A DNA stretch of 64,000 bases from SIG440 sp045586925 (lineage in GTDB: Bacteria; Bacillota; Clostridia; Monoglobales; Monoglobaceae): assembly GCA_045586925.1 (NCBI GenBank), contig JAZNBG010000030.1, forward strand, positions 1 to 64,000, in the 5' to 3' direction. The translations under genes were made by a program, and so were the position numbers. Shown here piece by piece: positions 44,095 through 52,445 of this stretch; position 1 is the first letter of the stretch, and each line of letters begins with the position of its first letter. The notes beneath the pieces were generated by a model, which was given only the letters and a program-made list of their open reading frames with translations, did not search any database and was not told where the DNA came from.

Positions 44095-44887
44095 GAGTTT
44101 TTTCAGATTTTCTTTTTAAAATTACAATAATGATTCCCGCTACAATCAGACAAACCGAAAGAAGCTGTGAAACACGGAAAGGACCCATCATCAGCGAATC
44201 TGCACGCAAGCCCTCAATCATCATTCTGCCGATGCCGTACCATATCATATAACCGCAGAAGAGCTCACCTTCAAATTTTTTTTGTTTGCGGTACAGCCAC
44301 AGTATAACAACGCCCAGCATATTCCATAAGGATTCGTAAAAAAATGTAGGGTGAACCATTTCGGCAACTTTTCTGCCATCCTGTGCAATAGTCATCGCCC
44401 ACGGAAGCTCTGTTGTTGCACCAAATGCCTCGCCATTTACAAAGTTCCCCCATCTGCCAACCGCCTGACCGATAAGCAAGCCTATTGCAAGGACATCAAG
44501 ACATTTACCTATGCTGAGTTTTTTAATACGGCAATATGTATACACCACCAACGCCGCACCTATCACCGCACCATATATAGCAATTCCGCCGCCACGGATA
44601 TTGAATATTTCTGACAGATTATTTTTGTAATAATCCCATTGAAATATCACATAGTAAATCCTTGCACAGATAATTGCGGAAGGCAGAGCAATCAGCAGCA
44701 TATTAAGTAAATCATCCTGAGCGAGATTAACTCGCTTAGTTTCATAAATCGCATACATAAAAGCCAACAGCAAGCCCAAGCCAATCAGAAGCCCGTAAAA
44801 ATATACGGGCACTCCGAAAATGGTAAATGCGATGCGGTTTATTTCAAATTCCAAACCGAGATTAGGGAATGAAATATTGTTTATCAT
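44084..44887 (-). CDS. lgt: Prolipoprotein diacylglyceryl transferase
   Basis: A 267-residue membrane enzyme that transfers diacylglycerol to lipobox Cys residues. Seven hydrophobic segments are present, and the signature GRWGNFVNGEAFG plus the conserved HPTFFYESLWN are visible. The start overlaps the end of the M16 protease gene by four bases. Confidence 0.96.
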   Translation of the reverse strand: MINNISFPNLGLEFEINRIAFTIFGVPVYFYGLLIGLGLLLAFMYAIYETKRVNLAQDDLLNMLLIALPSAIICARIYYVIFQWDYYKNNLSEIFNIRGGGIAIYGAVIGAALVVYTYCRIKKLSIGKCLDVLAIGLLIGQAVGRWGNFVNGEAFGATTELPWAMTIAQDGRKVAEMVHPTFFYESLWNMLGVVILWLYRKQKKFEGELFCGYMIWYGIGRMMIEGLRADSLMMGPFRVSQLLSVCLIVAGIIIVILKRKSEKTLDK

Positions 44888-46179
44888 TTGCCGTCACCAT
44901 CCAAAGGTTCGATTACAGAAAGCACACAAGCCTCGCCGTCAAAATGCTCCTTGAGTCTTTCTTCAAGTTCCGTCATTGTAATCTTTTCAACAAGGTCACT
45001 ATATTCAAGAGGGTTAATTCCGCTCATAAAACAACGGATAAAGTCGTTACCCAGACGTTCTACGCTGTTAAAGCGTCTTAAATTCTTGCCGATAAGCACA
45101 CGCTTGGCAACAGCAACCGAATCTTTATCAAGTGGCTTTGCTGAGATTTCTTCCACGTATTTAAGGGTTTTTTCGTAAACCATCTCAGGTTTGGCACTCT
45201 CGCCACTGATTGACGAAAATCCATAGCCAACCTCAAGTTCGGTTTCATAGCCAAATGTTGCATCAATAAGCCCATCACTGTAAAGCTCTGTAAAAAATTC
45301 ACTGCTTTTACCAAACAAAACTTCCATTAAAATCTGAGTTTTTATCTGTTTTATCTGAAGGTCTCTGCCCCTGATGCCTTCCTCTTTTTCCTTAAAGCCA
45401 ATAAGGAACTGAGGCTTTGAAACACTTAGCTTTTGACGAACAATTTTATTCACTACATCGTCAGGCTCATCAACTTTACGTTTTTCAATCTTACCCATAT
45501 CTTTTTCAGGACTGACATATTTGTCAATATAAGAAACCGCCTTTTCGGGGTCAATATCGCCCACCATAACCAAAATCATATTGGAAGGGTTATAAAATGC
45601 TTTTGTACACTTATACAAAAGGTCGGGTGTTATCTGGCTGATGCTTTCAACTGTGCCTGCAATATCAGTCTTTACGGGATTGTTGTGATACATTCCCTGA
45701 AGCATATTAAAGAAAAGACGCCAGTTGGGGTCATCATCATACATTTTGATTTCCTGACCGATAATTCCCTGTTCCTTTGCAACATTCTCGTCGGTGAAAT
45801 AAGGATTGTTCACAAATTCAAGAAGAATATCCAGATTTTCATAAAAATTCTCGGTGCAGGAAAACAGGTACGCCGTCATATCAAAGCTGGTGAATGCATT
45901 ACTGCTGCCGCCGGTTGCCGCAAACTTTTCAAAAGCATCCTTACCGTCCTCTTCTTCAAACAGCTTGTGTTCAAGGAAATGTGCAATTCCGTCAGGGAGC
46001 CTGATTTCGCCCTCGGGGAGTTTTAACACATCATCAATTGAGCCATACTCTGTACCATAAATGGCATAGTATTTACTGAAACCCGCTTTAGGAATAATAT
46101 ACACTCTTAAACCGCTTTCGTGAACGCCCGAAAGTATACTTTCTTTAAGAGCCTTATTTTCTGTCAACTCAAATTTCAT
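44884..46179 (-). CDS. M16 family zinc peptidase (YmfH-like)
   Basis: A 431-residue insulinase-family protein with the active-site motif HFLEH (HxxEH) in GIAHFLEHKLFEEEDG and a downstream Glu. It is the catalytic partner of the YmfF-like protein encoded just upstream; the genes overlap by 11 bases. Substrate unknown; related pairs in Firmicutes act on peptides or in envelope processes. Confidence 0.92.
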   Translation of the reverse strand: MKFELTENKALKESILSGVHESGLRVYIIPKAGFSKYYAIYGTEYGSIDDVLKLPEGEIRLPDGIAHFLEHKLFEEEDGKDAFEKFAATGGSSNAFTSFDMTAYLFSCTENFYENLDILLEFVNNPYFTDENVAKEQGIIGQEIKMYDDDPNWRLFFNMLQGMYHNNPVKTDIAGTVESISQITPDLLYKCTKAFYNPSNMILVMVGDIDPEKAVSYIDKYVSPEKDMGKIEKRKVDEPDDVVNKIVRQKLSVSKPQFLIGFKEKEEGIRGRDLQIKQIKTQILMEVLFGKSSEFFTELYSDGLIDATFGYETELEVGYGFSSISGESAKPEMVYEKTLKYVEEISAKPLDKDSVAVAKRVLIGKNLRRFNSVERLGNDFIRCFMSGINPLEYSDLVEKITMTELEERLKEHFDGEACVLSVIEPLDGDGK

Positions 46180-47452
46180 TGCCTTGTACCCCCTTTAAAA
46201 AGTAGATTGTATCAAGCTGTATTTTGCCTGCCGCGGCTATTATATCCTCACGGGTAACTTTATTAATTTTCTCAAGGTATTCATCAACAGATTCCTCTAT
46301 GCCAAGCAATGCACGTCCCATATAAAAATCCTCGGTTGCAGCTAAGCTGTCCTTGATGCTGCCTGCCGAATTTTTAAAGGTCTTTTTAGCAAAGTCAATT
46401 TCCTCGTCGGTAAATTCGCCCTTTTTCATCATATCAAGCTGCAGCATAATTTCATTGTATGCCTCGTCGTACTTTGACGCTTCAATTCCTGCATTTACCT
46501 TCATACATCCCTTGTGACGGTCAACCGCCGAAAAAACATAGTATGCAAGGCTCAGCTTTTCTCGCACGTTATTAAAGAGCTTTGAAATTGCACTGCCGCC
46601 ATACAGACAGGAGCAAAGAGCAAGTGCGTAGCTTTCATCAGATCTTGGGTCAATTCCGCAATTAAAGCCCATAGCCAGCTTGCTTTGTGAAACGGGCATT
46701 TCTTCAACTACGTTCTTTACTTCTATATTTTCTTCTATTGATGCAAGAAGGGTTTTGCTTTGCACTGCAGCACGGTCGCCAAATGCCGCTTTGAAATTCT
46801 TCTCAATCTCATTTATCACAATAGTTTTGTCAAAGCTGCCGCTGACATAAATGTCAATTCCGGCATTTTTAATCATTTCCTTATAAAATTCATAAAGGTT
46901 CTTTTCGTCTATTTCATCAAGGTCTTCTATATAGCCGTGTGAAATTATACCATAAGGATCATCCTTAAACATAATCTCGTTACAACGTACAGCCGCATAT
47001 TCCTTTTTGTCATTTATAAGACCCGCAATATAGTTCTTTGTATTTTCTTTTTCCTGCTGAACGAAAGATTTGTCAAACGACCCGTCCTTTGTCACCGGGC
47101 ATAGAACAAATTCCTTAAGCAGTTCGCAAACGTCACCAATAATGCTTTCGGAAATGAAGCTGTCGCTGACAAACTGCACCGATACCCTCAGCAGCATAGT
47201 GTCGCCCCTTTTGCCGTTGTCTGCCGAAAGTGTTGCCCCGTAAAGCTCCTGAGCCCTTTTTGAAAGTGCACTCATTGTGGGATACTTTTCACTTCCCCGC
47301 TTTAAAACCCTAGGCAAAAGTGCCACCTTTGTCACTGTTTTTCTGTTAAGGGGAAGTCGGAAATACACACTCATCACATTTGTCTTGAATTTATCTGTTT
47401 CAAGAAAACGCAAGGATACACCTTTAGAAATCTCTATTTTCTCTGTTTTCAA
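46169..47452 (-). CDS. M16 family inactive peptidase homologue (YmfF-like)
   Basis: About 427 residues. The position equal to HxxEH reads RAQELYG (SKRAQELYGATLSADNG), so the zinc site is absent, as expected for the non-catalytic subunit of an M16 pair. I prefer TTG 47452 as the start because AGGAG lies eight bases upstream; a GTG at 47461 abuts the SD and would add three residues. It precedes the active YmfH-like partner. Confidence 0.9.
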   Translation of the reverse strand: MKTEKIEISKGVSLRFLETDKFKTNVMSVYFRLPLNRKTVTKVALLPRVLKRGSEKYPTMSALSKRAQELYGATLSADNGKRGDTMLLRVSVQFVSDSFISESIIGDVCELLKEFVLCPVTKDGSFDKSFVQQEKENTKNYIAGLINDKKEYAAVRCNEIMFKDDPYGIISHGYIEDLDEIDEKNLYEFYKEMIKNAGIDIYVSGSFDKTIVINEIEKNFKAAFGDRAAVQSKTLLASIEENIEVKNVVEEMPVSQSKLAMGFNCGIDPRSDESYALALCSCLYGGSAISKLFNNVREKLSLAYYVFSAVDRHKGCMKVNAGIEASKYDEAYNEIMLQLDMMKKGEFTDEEIDFAKKTFKNSAGSIKDSLAATEDFYMGRALLGIEESVDEYLEKINKVTREDIIAAAGKIQLDTIYFLKGVQGNEI

Positions 47453-47523
47453 TTTTGCCACTCCTTTTCTTTCAATACCTTATTTTATCTTTCTTAAGTC
47501 TTTCCTATGCAAAAAAATCGCAT

Positions 47524-47841
47524 TTAAAACACCAGTCCTGTAACGAATGCCACAGTACAGGCACAAATAGCAACTGTCAGCAACGATCGTCCAAAATACG
47601 CCAGAATAAAAGCAACTGCCGTTCCCACTGCTGCGGTGATTGTATCTCCTGTAGCATAAAATATGTACGGAAAGGTCATTGCGCCAAGCACTGAATAGGG
47701 TACGTAAAATAAGAAACTTTGTATGAAAGGTGATTTTATTTTGCTTCGCATCAGGGTGAAGGGAATCATACGGATAAAGTATGTCACCATCGCCATTGCC
47801 GCGAGATATGCAAAAAACATTTTGTCCATATAAATATCCAT
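47524..47841 (-). CDS. azlD: AzlD-type branched-chain amino acid exporter subunit
   Basis: A small membrane protein of about 105 residues with four hydrophobic segments, including the AzlD pattern YFIRMIPFTLMR and VAFILAYFGRSLL. It pairs with AzlC to export branched-chain amino acids and analogues. Two in-frame starts exist, ATG 47841 and ATG 47829; the four codons between them (M-D-I-Y) appear to be contributed by the structured RNA element upstream, and the mcsB start shows the same pattern. Confidence 0.92.
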   Translation of the reverse strand: MDIYMDKMFFAYLAAMAMVTYFIRMIPFTLMRSKIKSPFIQSFLFYVPYSVLGAMTFPYIFYATGDTITAAVGTAVAFILAYFGRSLLTVAICACTVAFVTGLVF

Positions 47842-47991
47842 AGCCTTTCTGCCCACAAATCATAACGTGAAAACATATTACACCATATCGTGAGCAGATA
47901 AGGCGTATAATGGATGTTTGCCCATGTGCGTTTCGCTCCGGCAAAAATATCGCACGGGCATTTAATTATTGATAACGTGTTTATCACGTTA
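47830..47991 (-). ncRNA. Structured operon-spacer RNA element, copy 1 (azlC-azlD)
   Basis: On the minus strand this runs from the TAA stop of azlC to the codon before the inner ATG of azlD. H1: TAACGTG/CACGTTA (47991-47985, 47979-47973). H2: GCCC-GTGCG (47959-47951) with CGCAC-AT-GGGC (47930-47920). H3: CGCCTTAT (47905-47898) with ATATGGTG (47888-47881), one mismatch. The H3 loop CTGCTCAC (47897-47890) pairs with GTGGGCAG (47856-47849), next to AGAAAGG (47850-47844). The same architecture with different bases occurs at 51224-51402. I do not know the class. Confidence 0.82.
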
Positions 47992-48705
47992 ATCCTCCTC
48001 GCCCGATTTTGGTGCAGCATATGCCATTATCAATGACGCAGCAACTGCACAGATTATAATTGCAAATCCCTGAGAGAGCTTGTCAAACAAAGGAATATAA
48101 TAAAAAGCACAACTCATTGCAGATGCAATCAGCACAGCACACAACACACCTTTGTCCGCTTTTGACGGAGGAACAATTATCGCAATAAACATACTGTATA
48201 TAGCAAGCCCCAAAGCCGCACAAACATCGCTGGGCAAAATCTGCCCTGCATACACGCCCAAAGTCGTACCCAATGTCCATCCAACAGGCGGCAGGGTTAT
48301 CAGTCCATACATAAACCGACTGCCGATAAGCCCTCGTTCTGCAGCCGCAACCGCAAAAACCTCGTCAGTTATTGCAAATGATGTAATCATACGGTGAAGG
48401 GTGGTAAAGCTGTCATCCAGCTTTTGAGTAAGAGCAAGCCCCATAAGGCAATACCGCATATTTATAACAAGCTGTGCAAGAATCATCTCAATTATAGTGC
48501 CGCAAGCCGCAATAATTCCAATCCCCGCCACCTGTCCGGCAGATGTCAGGTTTGTCAACGAAATCAGTATTGTTCCAATAGGGTCAATACCCATTCCCAC
48601 GGCGGTAATTCCAAAACCAAAGGATACCGAAAGATACCCCAGTGCTATGGGAAGACCTTTATTTAATCCATATAGATATGAATTCTGTGTTTTCTCTTTT
48701 GTCAT
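47989..48705 (-). CDS. azlC: AzlC-type branched-chain amino acid exporter subunit
   Basis: A 238-residue membrane protein with about six hydrophobic segments and the family pattern GLPIALGYLSVSFGFGI and ISLTNLTSAGQVAG. It forms the larger subunit of the AzlCD permease. Its stop codon TAA is also the first three bases of the structured RNA element that separates it from azlD. Confidence 0.94.
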   Translation of the reverse strand: MTKEKTQNSYLYGLNKGLPIALGYLSVSFGFGITAVGMGIDPIGTILISLTNLTSAGQVAGIGIIAACGTIIEMILAQLVINMRYCLMGLALTQKLDDSFTTLHRMITSFAITDEVFAVAAAERGLIGSRFMYGLITLPPVGWTLGTTLGVYAGQILPSDVCAALGLAIYSMFIAIIVPPSKADKGVLCAVLIASAMSCAFYYIPLFDKLSQGFAIIICAVAASLIMAYAAPKSGEED

Positions 48706-48745
48706 TATATAAGCACCGTTCCAATTCTATTGAATTCAATATTAT

Positions 48746-48774
48746 ATTATATCTCAAAATTGCAACAAATGCAA
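48746..48774 (-). promoter_or_regulatory. Promoter of azlC
   Basis: Minus-strand TTGCAT (48774-48769), 17 bases, TATAAT (48751-48746), about 40 bases upstream of the azlC ATG. Confidence 0.78.
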
Positions 48775-48790
48775 TACCATTAAAAAGAAT

Positions 48791-48823
48791 AAAGGCGATT
48801 TGTTGTTCGCACAAATCGCCTTT
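48791..48823 (-). terminator. Terminator after madM
   Basis: AAAGGCGATTTGT (48791-48803) pairs perfectly over 13 bases with ACAAATCGCCTTT (48811-48823); U-rich sequence follows on the minus strand. Confidence 0.9.
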
Positions 48824-48848
48824 ATATGTAGTTGTAGATTGTTCTGCT

Positions 48849-49664
48849 TTAGTGCAGGAATAATGTTGTCAGATAATAGAGAACTGTGGGGCACAAAAGG
48901 CAGCCAAGACCTGTATAGAATGTAGCGGTCATTGCGCCGTAGGGCACAAGCTTTGCATCTGTTGCAGCAAGACCTGCAGAAGTACCACTGGTTGTTCCCA
49001 TAAGTCCACCGAAAATCATTGCCGCACGGGGTGTGGTAAGGCCAATCCTTTTTGCCATAACGGGAGTGAGCATCATTACTGCAATCGACTTAACAACACC
49101 TGCCGCAATAGAAATTGTGATAACTGTATCTGTGGCACCAAGAGCTTCGCCGGTAACAGGACCAACAACAAAGGTAACTGTTCCTGCCGCAATAGTTGAA
49201 GCACTAACTGCGTCAGTGTAACCAAATGCAACAGAAATCAATACGCCCACTATAAAGGTAACAACAATACCTATCAAAAGTGATATTGCGCCGATAAGTC
49301 CGCATTTTTTAATTTCAGACATTTTTGCACCGAAAGCGGTAGAAACTATCGCAAAGTCACGAAGTGATGAACCACCAAGAACACCGATTCCAGCAAATAC
49401 AGGAATATTAGCAAGACCCTTTTTCGCTGCACTTACATCTGTAATCCAACCATTTTCCACGCCGTATGCCATAGCAATTCTTCCGCCTACATAGGCAAGA
49501 ACAAGACCTAAGAAAATAGCGATTGCGGAATTATGTATTCTGCCCTTTGTTATCTTTGTTGAAACAAAGTTTGAAAACATTGCCACAATTCCTACAATAA
49601 GAAAGGACATAACAAATCCGTTGCTTACAAATATATCTGTTATAATATCAAGTATTGCTTTCAT
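48849..49664 (-). CDS. madM: Malonate transporter subunit MadM
   Basis: A 271-residue membrane protein with about nine hydrophobic segments, matching MadM of the MadLM sodium-malonate symporter (GLVLAYVGGRIAMAYG; GVLGGSSLRDFAIVSTAFGA; MFGGLMGTTSGTSAGLAATD-type regions). Its start overlaps the madL stop (TAATG). No malonate decarboxylase genes are in the window, so its use here is unclear. Confidence 0.88.
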   Translation of the reverse strand: MKAILDIITDIFVSNGFVMSFLIVGIVAMFSNFVSTKITKGRIHNSAIAIFLGLVLAYVGGRIAMAYGVENGWITDVSAAKKGLANIPVFAGIGVLGGSSLRDFAIVSTAFGAKMSEIKKCGLIGAISLLIGIVVTFIVGVLISVAFGYTDAVSASTIAAGTVTFVVGPVTGEALGATDTVITISIAAGVVKSIAVMMLTPVMAKRIGLTTPRAAMIFGGLMGTTSGTSAGLAATDAKLVPYGAMTATFYTGLGCLLCPTVLYYLTTLFLH

Positions 49665-50041
49665 TATTCTGCATCCTCCTTATTCTCTTTATTGGGTGCA
49701 AGCTTGTTGAGAATGGGTACAAATGCAAATGCTACTACAACAACTCCAAGTCCTGCCGCAATTGCAAGCCATCCCTGAGAAAGAGCGGCTACAACATTCT
49801 GTGACATAGACATTGCAATAATTACCGGAATAAACATTTTACTCCAGAAATCTATACCCTTTTCATAATCTTTTGGCAAAATCGATGTTATCTTTTTTGA
49901 ATTTGTCACTATAAGAAGCAAAAGCATTGCAAATCCAACACCGCCAACATCTGAATTAACCCCCGTAAGGAGCCCGAGAATGTTTCCGATAAATGAGCCT
50001 ACAAACATACAACCTGAAAGTAATGCTACACCGTAAATCAC
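49664..50041 (-). CDS. madL: Malonate transporter subunit MadL
   Basis: A protein of about 125 residues with four hydrophobic segments (MIYGVALLSGCMFVGSFIGNILG). I prefer GTG 50041 because AAAGGA lies nine bases upstream and MadL proteins begin near this point; TTG 50047 would add two residues. It is the small partner of MadM. Confidence 0.88.
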   Translation of the reverse strand: MIYGVALLSGCMFVGSFIGNILGLLTGVNSDVGGVGFAMLLLLIVTNSKKITSILPKDYEKGIDFWSKMFIPVIIAMSMSQNVVAALSQGWLAIAAGLGVVVVAFAFVPILNKLAPNKENKEDAE

Positions 50042-50083
50042 AAACAATCATCCTTTCTTTTTATTCTTTTTTCAAACCAATTC

Positions 50084-50112
50084 ATTATATACCAATTTAT
50101 TATTAATTGCAA
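50084..50112 (-). promoter_or_regulatory. Promoter of madL-madM
   Basis: Minus-strand TTGCAA (50112-50107), 17 bases, TATAAT (50089-50084). It is divergent from the ctsR promoter. Confidence 0.78.
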
Positions 50113-50138
50113 GTATTTGACAAAATTTTTTAAAAAAA

Positions 50139-50155
50139 TTTGACTTTCCCTGACT
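50139..50155 (-). promoter_or_regulatory. Upstream CtsR-type heptad pair
   Basis: On the minus strand AGTCAGG-GAA-AGTCAAA fits the CtsR operator rule of two RGTCAAA-like heptads spaced by three bases. It lies between the divergent madL and ctsR promoters, so CtsR might also affect madLM. Confidence 0.6.
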
Positions 50156-50172
50156 TTTTTTGCAAAAACCTA

Positions 50173-50231
50173 TTGACAAGAGAAATTTTTCTGCTATAAT
50201 AAAGTCAAAGACAAAGAAAGTCAAAGTCAAA
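50173..50231 (+). promoter_or_regulatory. ctsR promoter with CtsR operator repeats
   Basis: TTGACA (50173-50178), 16 bases, TATAAT (50195-50200). AGTCAAA heptads occur at 50203-50209, 50219-50225 and 50225-50231, with a degenerate one at 50213, covering the transcription start. CtsR bound here would block its own operon until heat or protein stress. Confidence 0.88.
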
Positions 50232-50253
50232 AAGCACTTAGAGGTGATAAAAA

Positions 50254-50697
50254 ATGAAGCTAAGTAATATAATAGAAGAATTCATAAAGGAAATGCTTGA
50301 GGAAAGCCGTGAAATTGAACTTCAGCGAAATGAGCTGGCAAATCGCTTTAACTGTGTTCCGTCACAGATAAACTATGTTATTTCCACACGGTTTTCGCCC
50401 GAACGGGGCTACAGCGTTGAAAGCCGCAGAGGTGGTGGCGGATATATCAGAATTACAAAAACCGCTCCTGAAAACGAACAGCTTATACTGCACATAGTCA
50501 ACGCAATAGGCGGCAGCATTTCGGCGTCTAATGCCAATGCTATAATTCAGGAGCTTTACTCTGCTGAGCTTATTACTCATAAAGAGGCAAAAATCATTAT
50601 GTCGGCGCTCAGTGATAATTCAATTATTATCAGCCGCCCAGAACGTGATATAGTAAGAGCAAAAATGTTAAAAAATATATTGGTAAATCTTGTTTAG
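50254..50697 (+). CDS. ctsR: CtsR heat-shock repressor
   Basis: A 147-residue repressor of class III heat-shock genes. The N-terminal winged HTH includes RFNCVPSQINYVISTRFSPERGY and the conserved glycine-rich wing ESRRGGGGYIRI. McsB and ClpCP inactivate it under stress. It ends with a TAG stop, which shows that this codon is a normal terminator in this genome. AGGTG precedes the start. Confidence 0.97.
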   Translation: MKLSNIIEEFIKEMLEESREIELQRNELANRFNCVPSQINYVISTRFSPERGYSVESRRGGGGYIRITKTAPENEQLILHIVNAIGGSISASNANAIIQELYSAELITHKEAKIIMSALSDNSIIISRPERDIVRAKMLKNILVNLV

Positions 50698-50713
50698 AAA
50701 GGGTGGGTTCTTT

Positions 50714-51226
50714 ATGAAATGTCAAAAATGCAACCAACGCACTGCAACTACACATATAACACAGATAATTAACGGACACAAAACCGAAATGTATCTATGC
50801 CGCGAATGTGCCGAAGAAAATCAGGATTTTTTCAGCTTTAAATCAGGCTTTGATACAGAGTTTGACAGTTTGCTTGGCGGATTTTGGGAAAGTCAGCCAA
50901 AAGTTTCTGCTACACCCTCAAAAAAGTGTGATTTATGCGGAACTACCGAAGGTCAATTCATTAAATCAGGAAAACCCGGCTGCAGCCATTGCTATACTGT
51001 ATTTCAGGATTTGTTGCTTCGCCCTCTAAAGCAAATCCACGGCAGTACACGTCATACAGGTAAAATCCCTGAACGGTCGGGCAAAAGCATTAAAACAGCC
51101 GACCAAATCGAGCAACTGCAAACAAAGCTTAACCGTGCGGTTATGGAGCAGAACTTTGAAGAAGCTGCAACGCTTCGCGACAAAATAAACGAGCTTAAAT
51201 CAAATCAACAGAAAGGGGAGATATAA
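50714..51226 (+). CDS. mcsA: McsA, activator of the McsB arginine kinase
   Basis: About 170 residues from ATG 50714, which has AAAGGGTGG upstream; a TTG at 50690 would overlap ctsR. Four CxxC zinc motifs are visible (CQKC, CREC, CDLC, CSHC), followed by a UVR/coiled-coil domain (EQLQTKLNRAVMEQNFEEAATLRDKINELK). Its stop codon TAA (51224-51226) forms the first bases of the structured RNA element before mcsB. Confidence 0.96.
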   Translation: MKCQKCNQRTATTHITQIINGHKTEMYLCRECAEENQDFFSFKSGFDTEFDSLLGGFWESQPKVSATPSKKCDLCGTTEGQFIKSGKPGCSHCYTVFQDLLLRPLKQIHGSTRHTGKIPERSGKSIKTADQIEQLQTKLNRAVMEQNFEEAATLRDKINELKSNQQKGEI

Positions 51227-51402
51227 CGTGAAAAATCACGTTAATCCTCCGGCAGATTTAATTGCACCGCCGAAATTTTTCTCACCATATAGGGTGCGAA
51301 ACGGCGATGTGCATAATTTCCACTACACGCCTTATCTGCCCGCAATAAGGCTTGAGTGTTTTTTAATTACTATTTGTGGGCAGAAAGGCTATGGAAATTA
51401 AT
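51224..51402 (+). ncRNA. Structured operon-spacer RNA element, copy 2 (mcsA-mcsB)
   Basis: This runs from the mcsA TAA stop to the codon before ATG 51403. H1: TAACGTGA (51224-51231) with TCACGTTA. H2: GCAC-CGCCG (51264-51272) with CGGCG-AT-GTGC (51302-51312). H3: GCCTTAT (51329-51335) with ATAAGGC (51345-51351). The H3 loop CTGCCCGC pairs with GTGGGCAG (51376-51383), which overlaps AGAAAGG (51382-51388). H2 arms, the AT bulge and the pseudoknot are shared with copy 1 although the paired bases differ. Class unknown. Confidence 0.85.
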
Positions 51403-52395
51403 ATGTGGTACACAAAATACGGCCCGTCAGGTGATATAGTGCTTTCCTCACGTGTTCGTCTTGCACGAAACATTGCTGACCTTCCCTTTGGTAACGCAAT
51501 GACACCCGAACAACAAACAAAGGTTTTAGACAAAGTTAAAGCGGCACTGCCTAATATGAAATTTATTGACTTCTCAGCAATGTCACGCTTTGAGCGGCAG
51601 GCACTTTGCGAATGTCATCTCACAAGCCCCGAAATGATTGAAAACAAAAAACGATGCGGAATTCTTACCAACGAAAGCTGTACCGAATGTATAATGCTTA
51701 ACGAAGAAGACCACATCCGTATTCAGGCAATGGCACCGGGGTTTGAGCTTAAATCTTGCCTTGAAGCCGCAAACCGCCTTGATGACGACCTTGAAAAAAA
51801 TATTGATTATGGTTATCATAAGGATTTTGGCTACCTTACCTGCTGCCCCACAAATGTAGGCACGGGAATGCGGGCATCGGTAATGTTGCATCTTCCTGCA
51901 CTGTCGGCAATGGGCAGAATTGACGGAATTATCCGCTCGCTTTCAAAGCTTGGTGTCACCGTCAGAGGGCTTTATGGTGAGGGCAGCAAAGCTCATGGTA
52001 ACATATATCAAATTTCAAATCAGGTAACGCTTGGCTCCACCGAAGAAGAAATAATCGAAAAACTGACCCACATTGTCAATGACATAATTGAAAAAGAACG
52101 CAGCTTGGGACAAAGTTTGTACACTCAGGATAAATTCCATTTTGAAGACAGAATTATGCGTTCGTACGGGATTCTTACAAATGCACGAATTCTTTCATCG
52201 GCAGAAACCGCAAATCTTTTATCCGATGTAAGATGGGGCATAAATCTGGGTATAATTAAAAGTGTTAACATGGAAACATTAACCAAAACCTTTTATGATA
52301 CCCTGCCTGCAACCATTGTTAAAAATCACAACCTTACTACCGCTCTGGAACGTGACCTTAAGCGTGCAGAGCTTATAAACGAGGCATTAACGTAA
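51391..52395 (+). CDS. mcsB: McsB protein-arginine kinase
   Basis: About 335 residues, of the phosphagen-kinase fold. ATP-binding arginines and signatures are seen in DIVLSSRVRLARNI, NEEDHIRIQ and the catalytic ESCTECIMLNEEDH region, and RGLYGEGS lies in the C-terminal half. It phosphorylates arginines on CtsR and on ClpCP substrates. ATG 51391 and ATG 51403 (MWYTKYG) are both possible; the second fits the family start, and the four extra codons M-E-I-N come with the RNA element. Confidence 0.96.
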   Translation: MEINMWYTKYGPSGDIVLSSRVRLARNIADLPFGNAMTPEQQTKVLDKVKAALPNMKFIDFSAMSRFERQALCECHLTSPEMIENKKRCGILTNESCTECIMLNEEDHIRIQAMAPGFELKSCLEAANRLDDDLEKNIDYGYHKDFGYLTCCPTNVGTGMRASVMLHLPALSAMGRIDGIIRSLSKLGVTVRGLYGEGSKAHGNIYQISNQVTLGSTEEEIIEKLTHIVNDIIEKERSLGQSLYTQDKFHFEDRIMRSYGILTNARILSSAETANLLSDVRWGINLGIIKSVNMETLTKTFYDTLPATIVKNHNLTTALERDLKRAELINEALT

Positions 52396-52445
52396 TTCTT
52401 TCACATTAATGCCCCGATTAAAATAAAAGAAAGGATTGATACCAT

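Noticed and set aside
47830..47991. Assignment of the azlC-azlD spacer to a T-box or other known riboswitch
   Set aside because: No T-box sequence, and I find none of the conserved cores of TPP, SAM, cobalamin, ZTP, fluoride or preQ1 classes; a homologue sits before mcsB, which has no shared metabolite logic.
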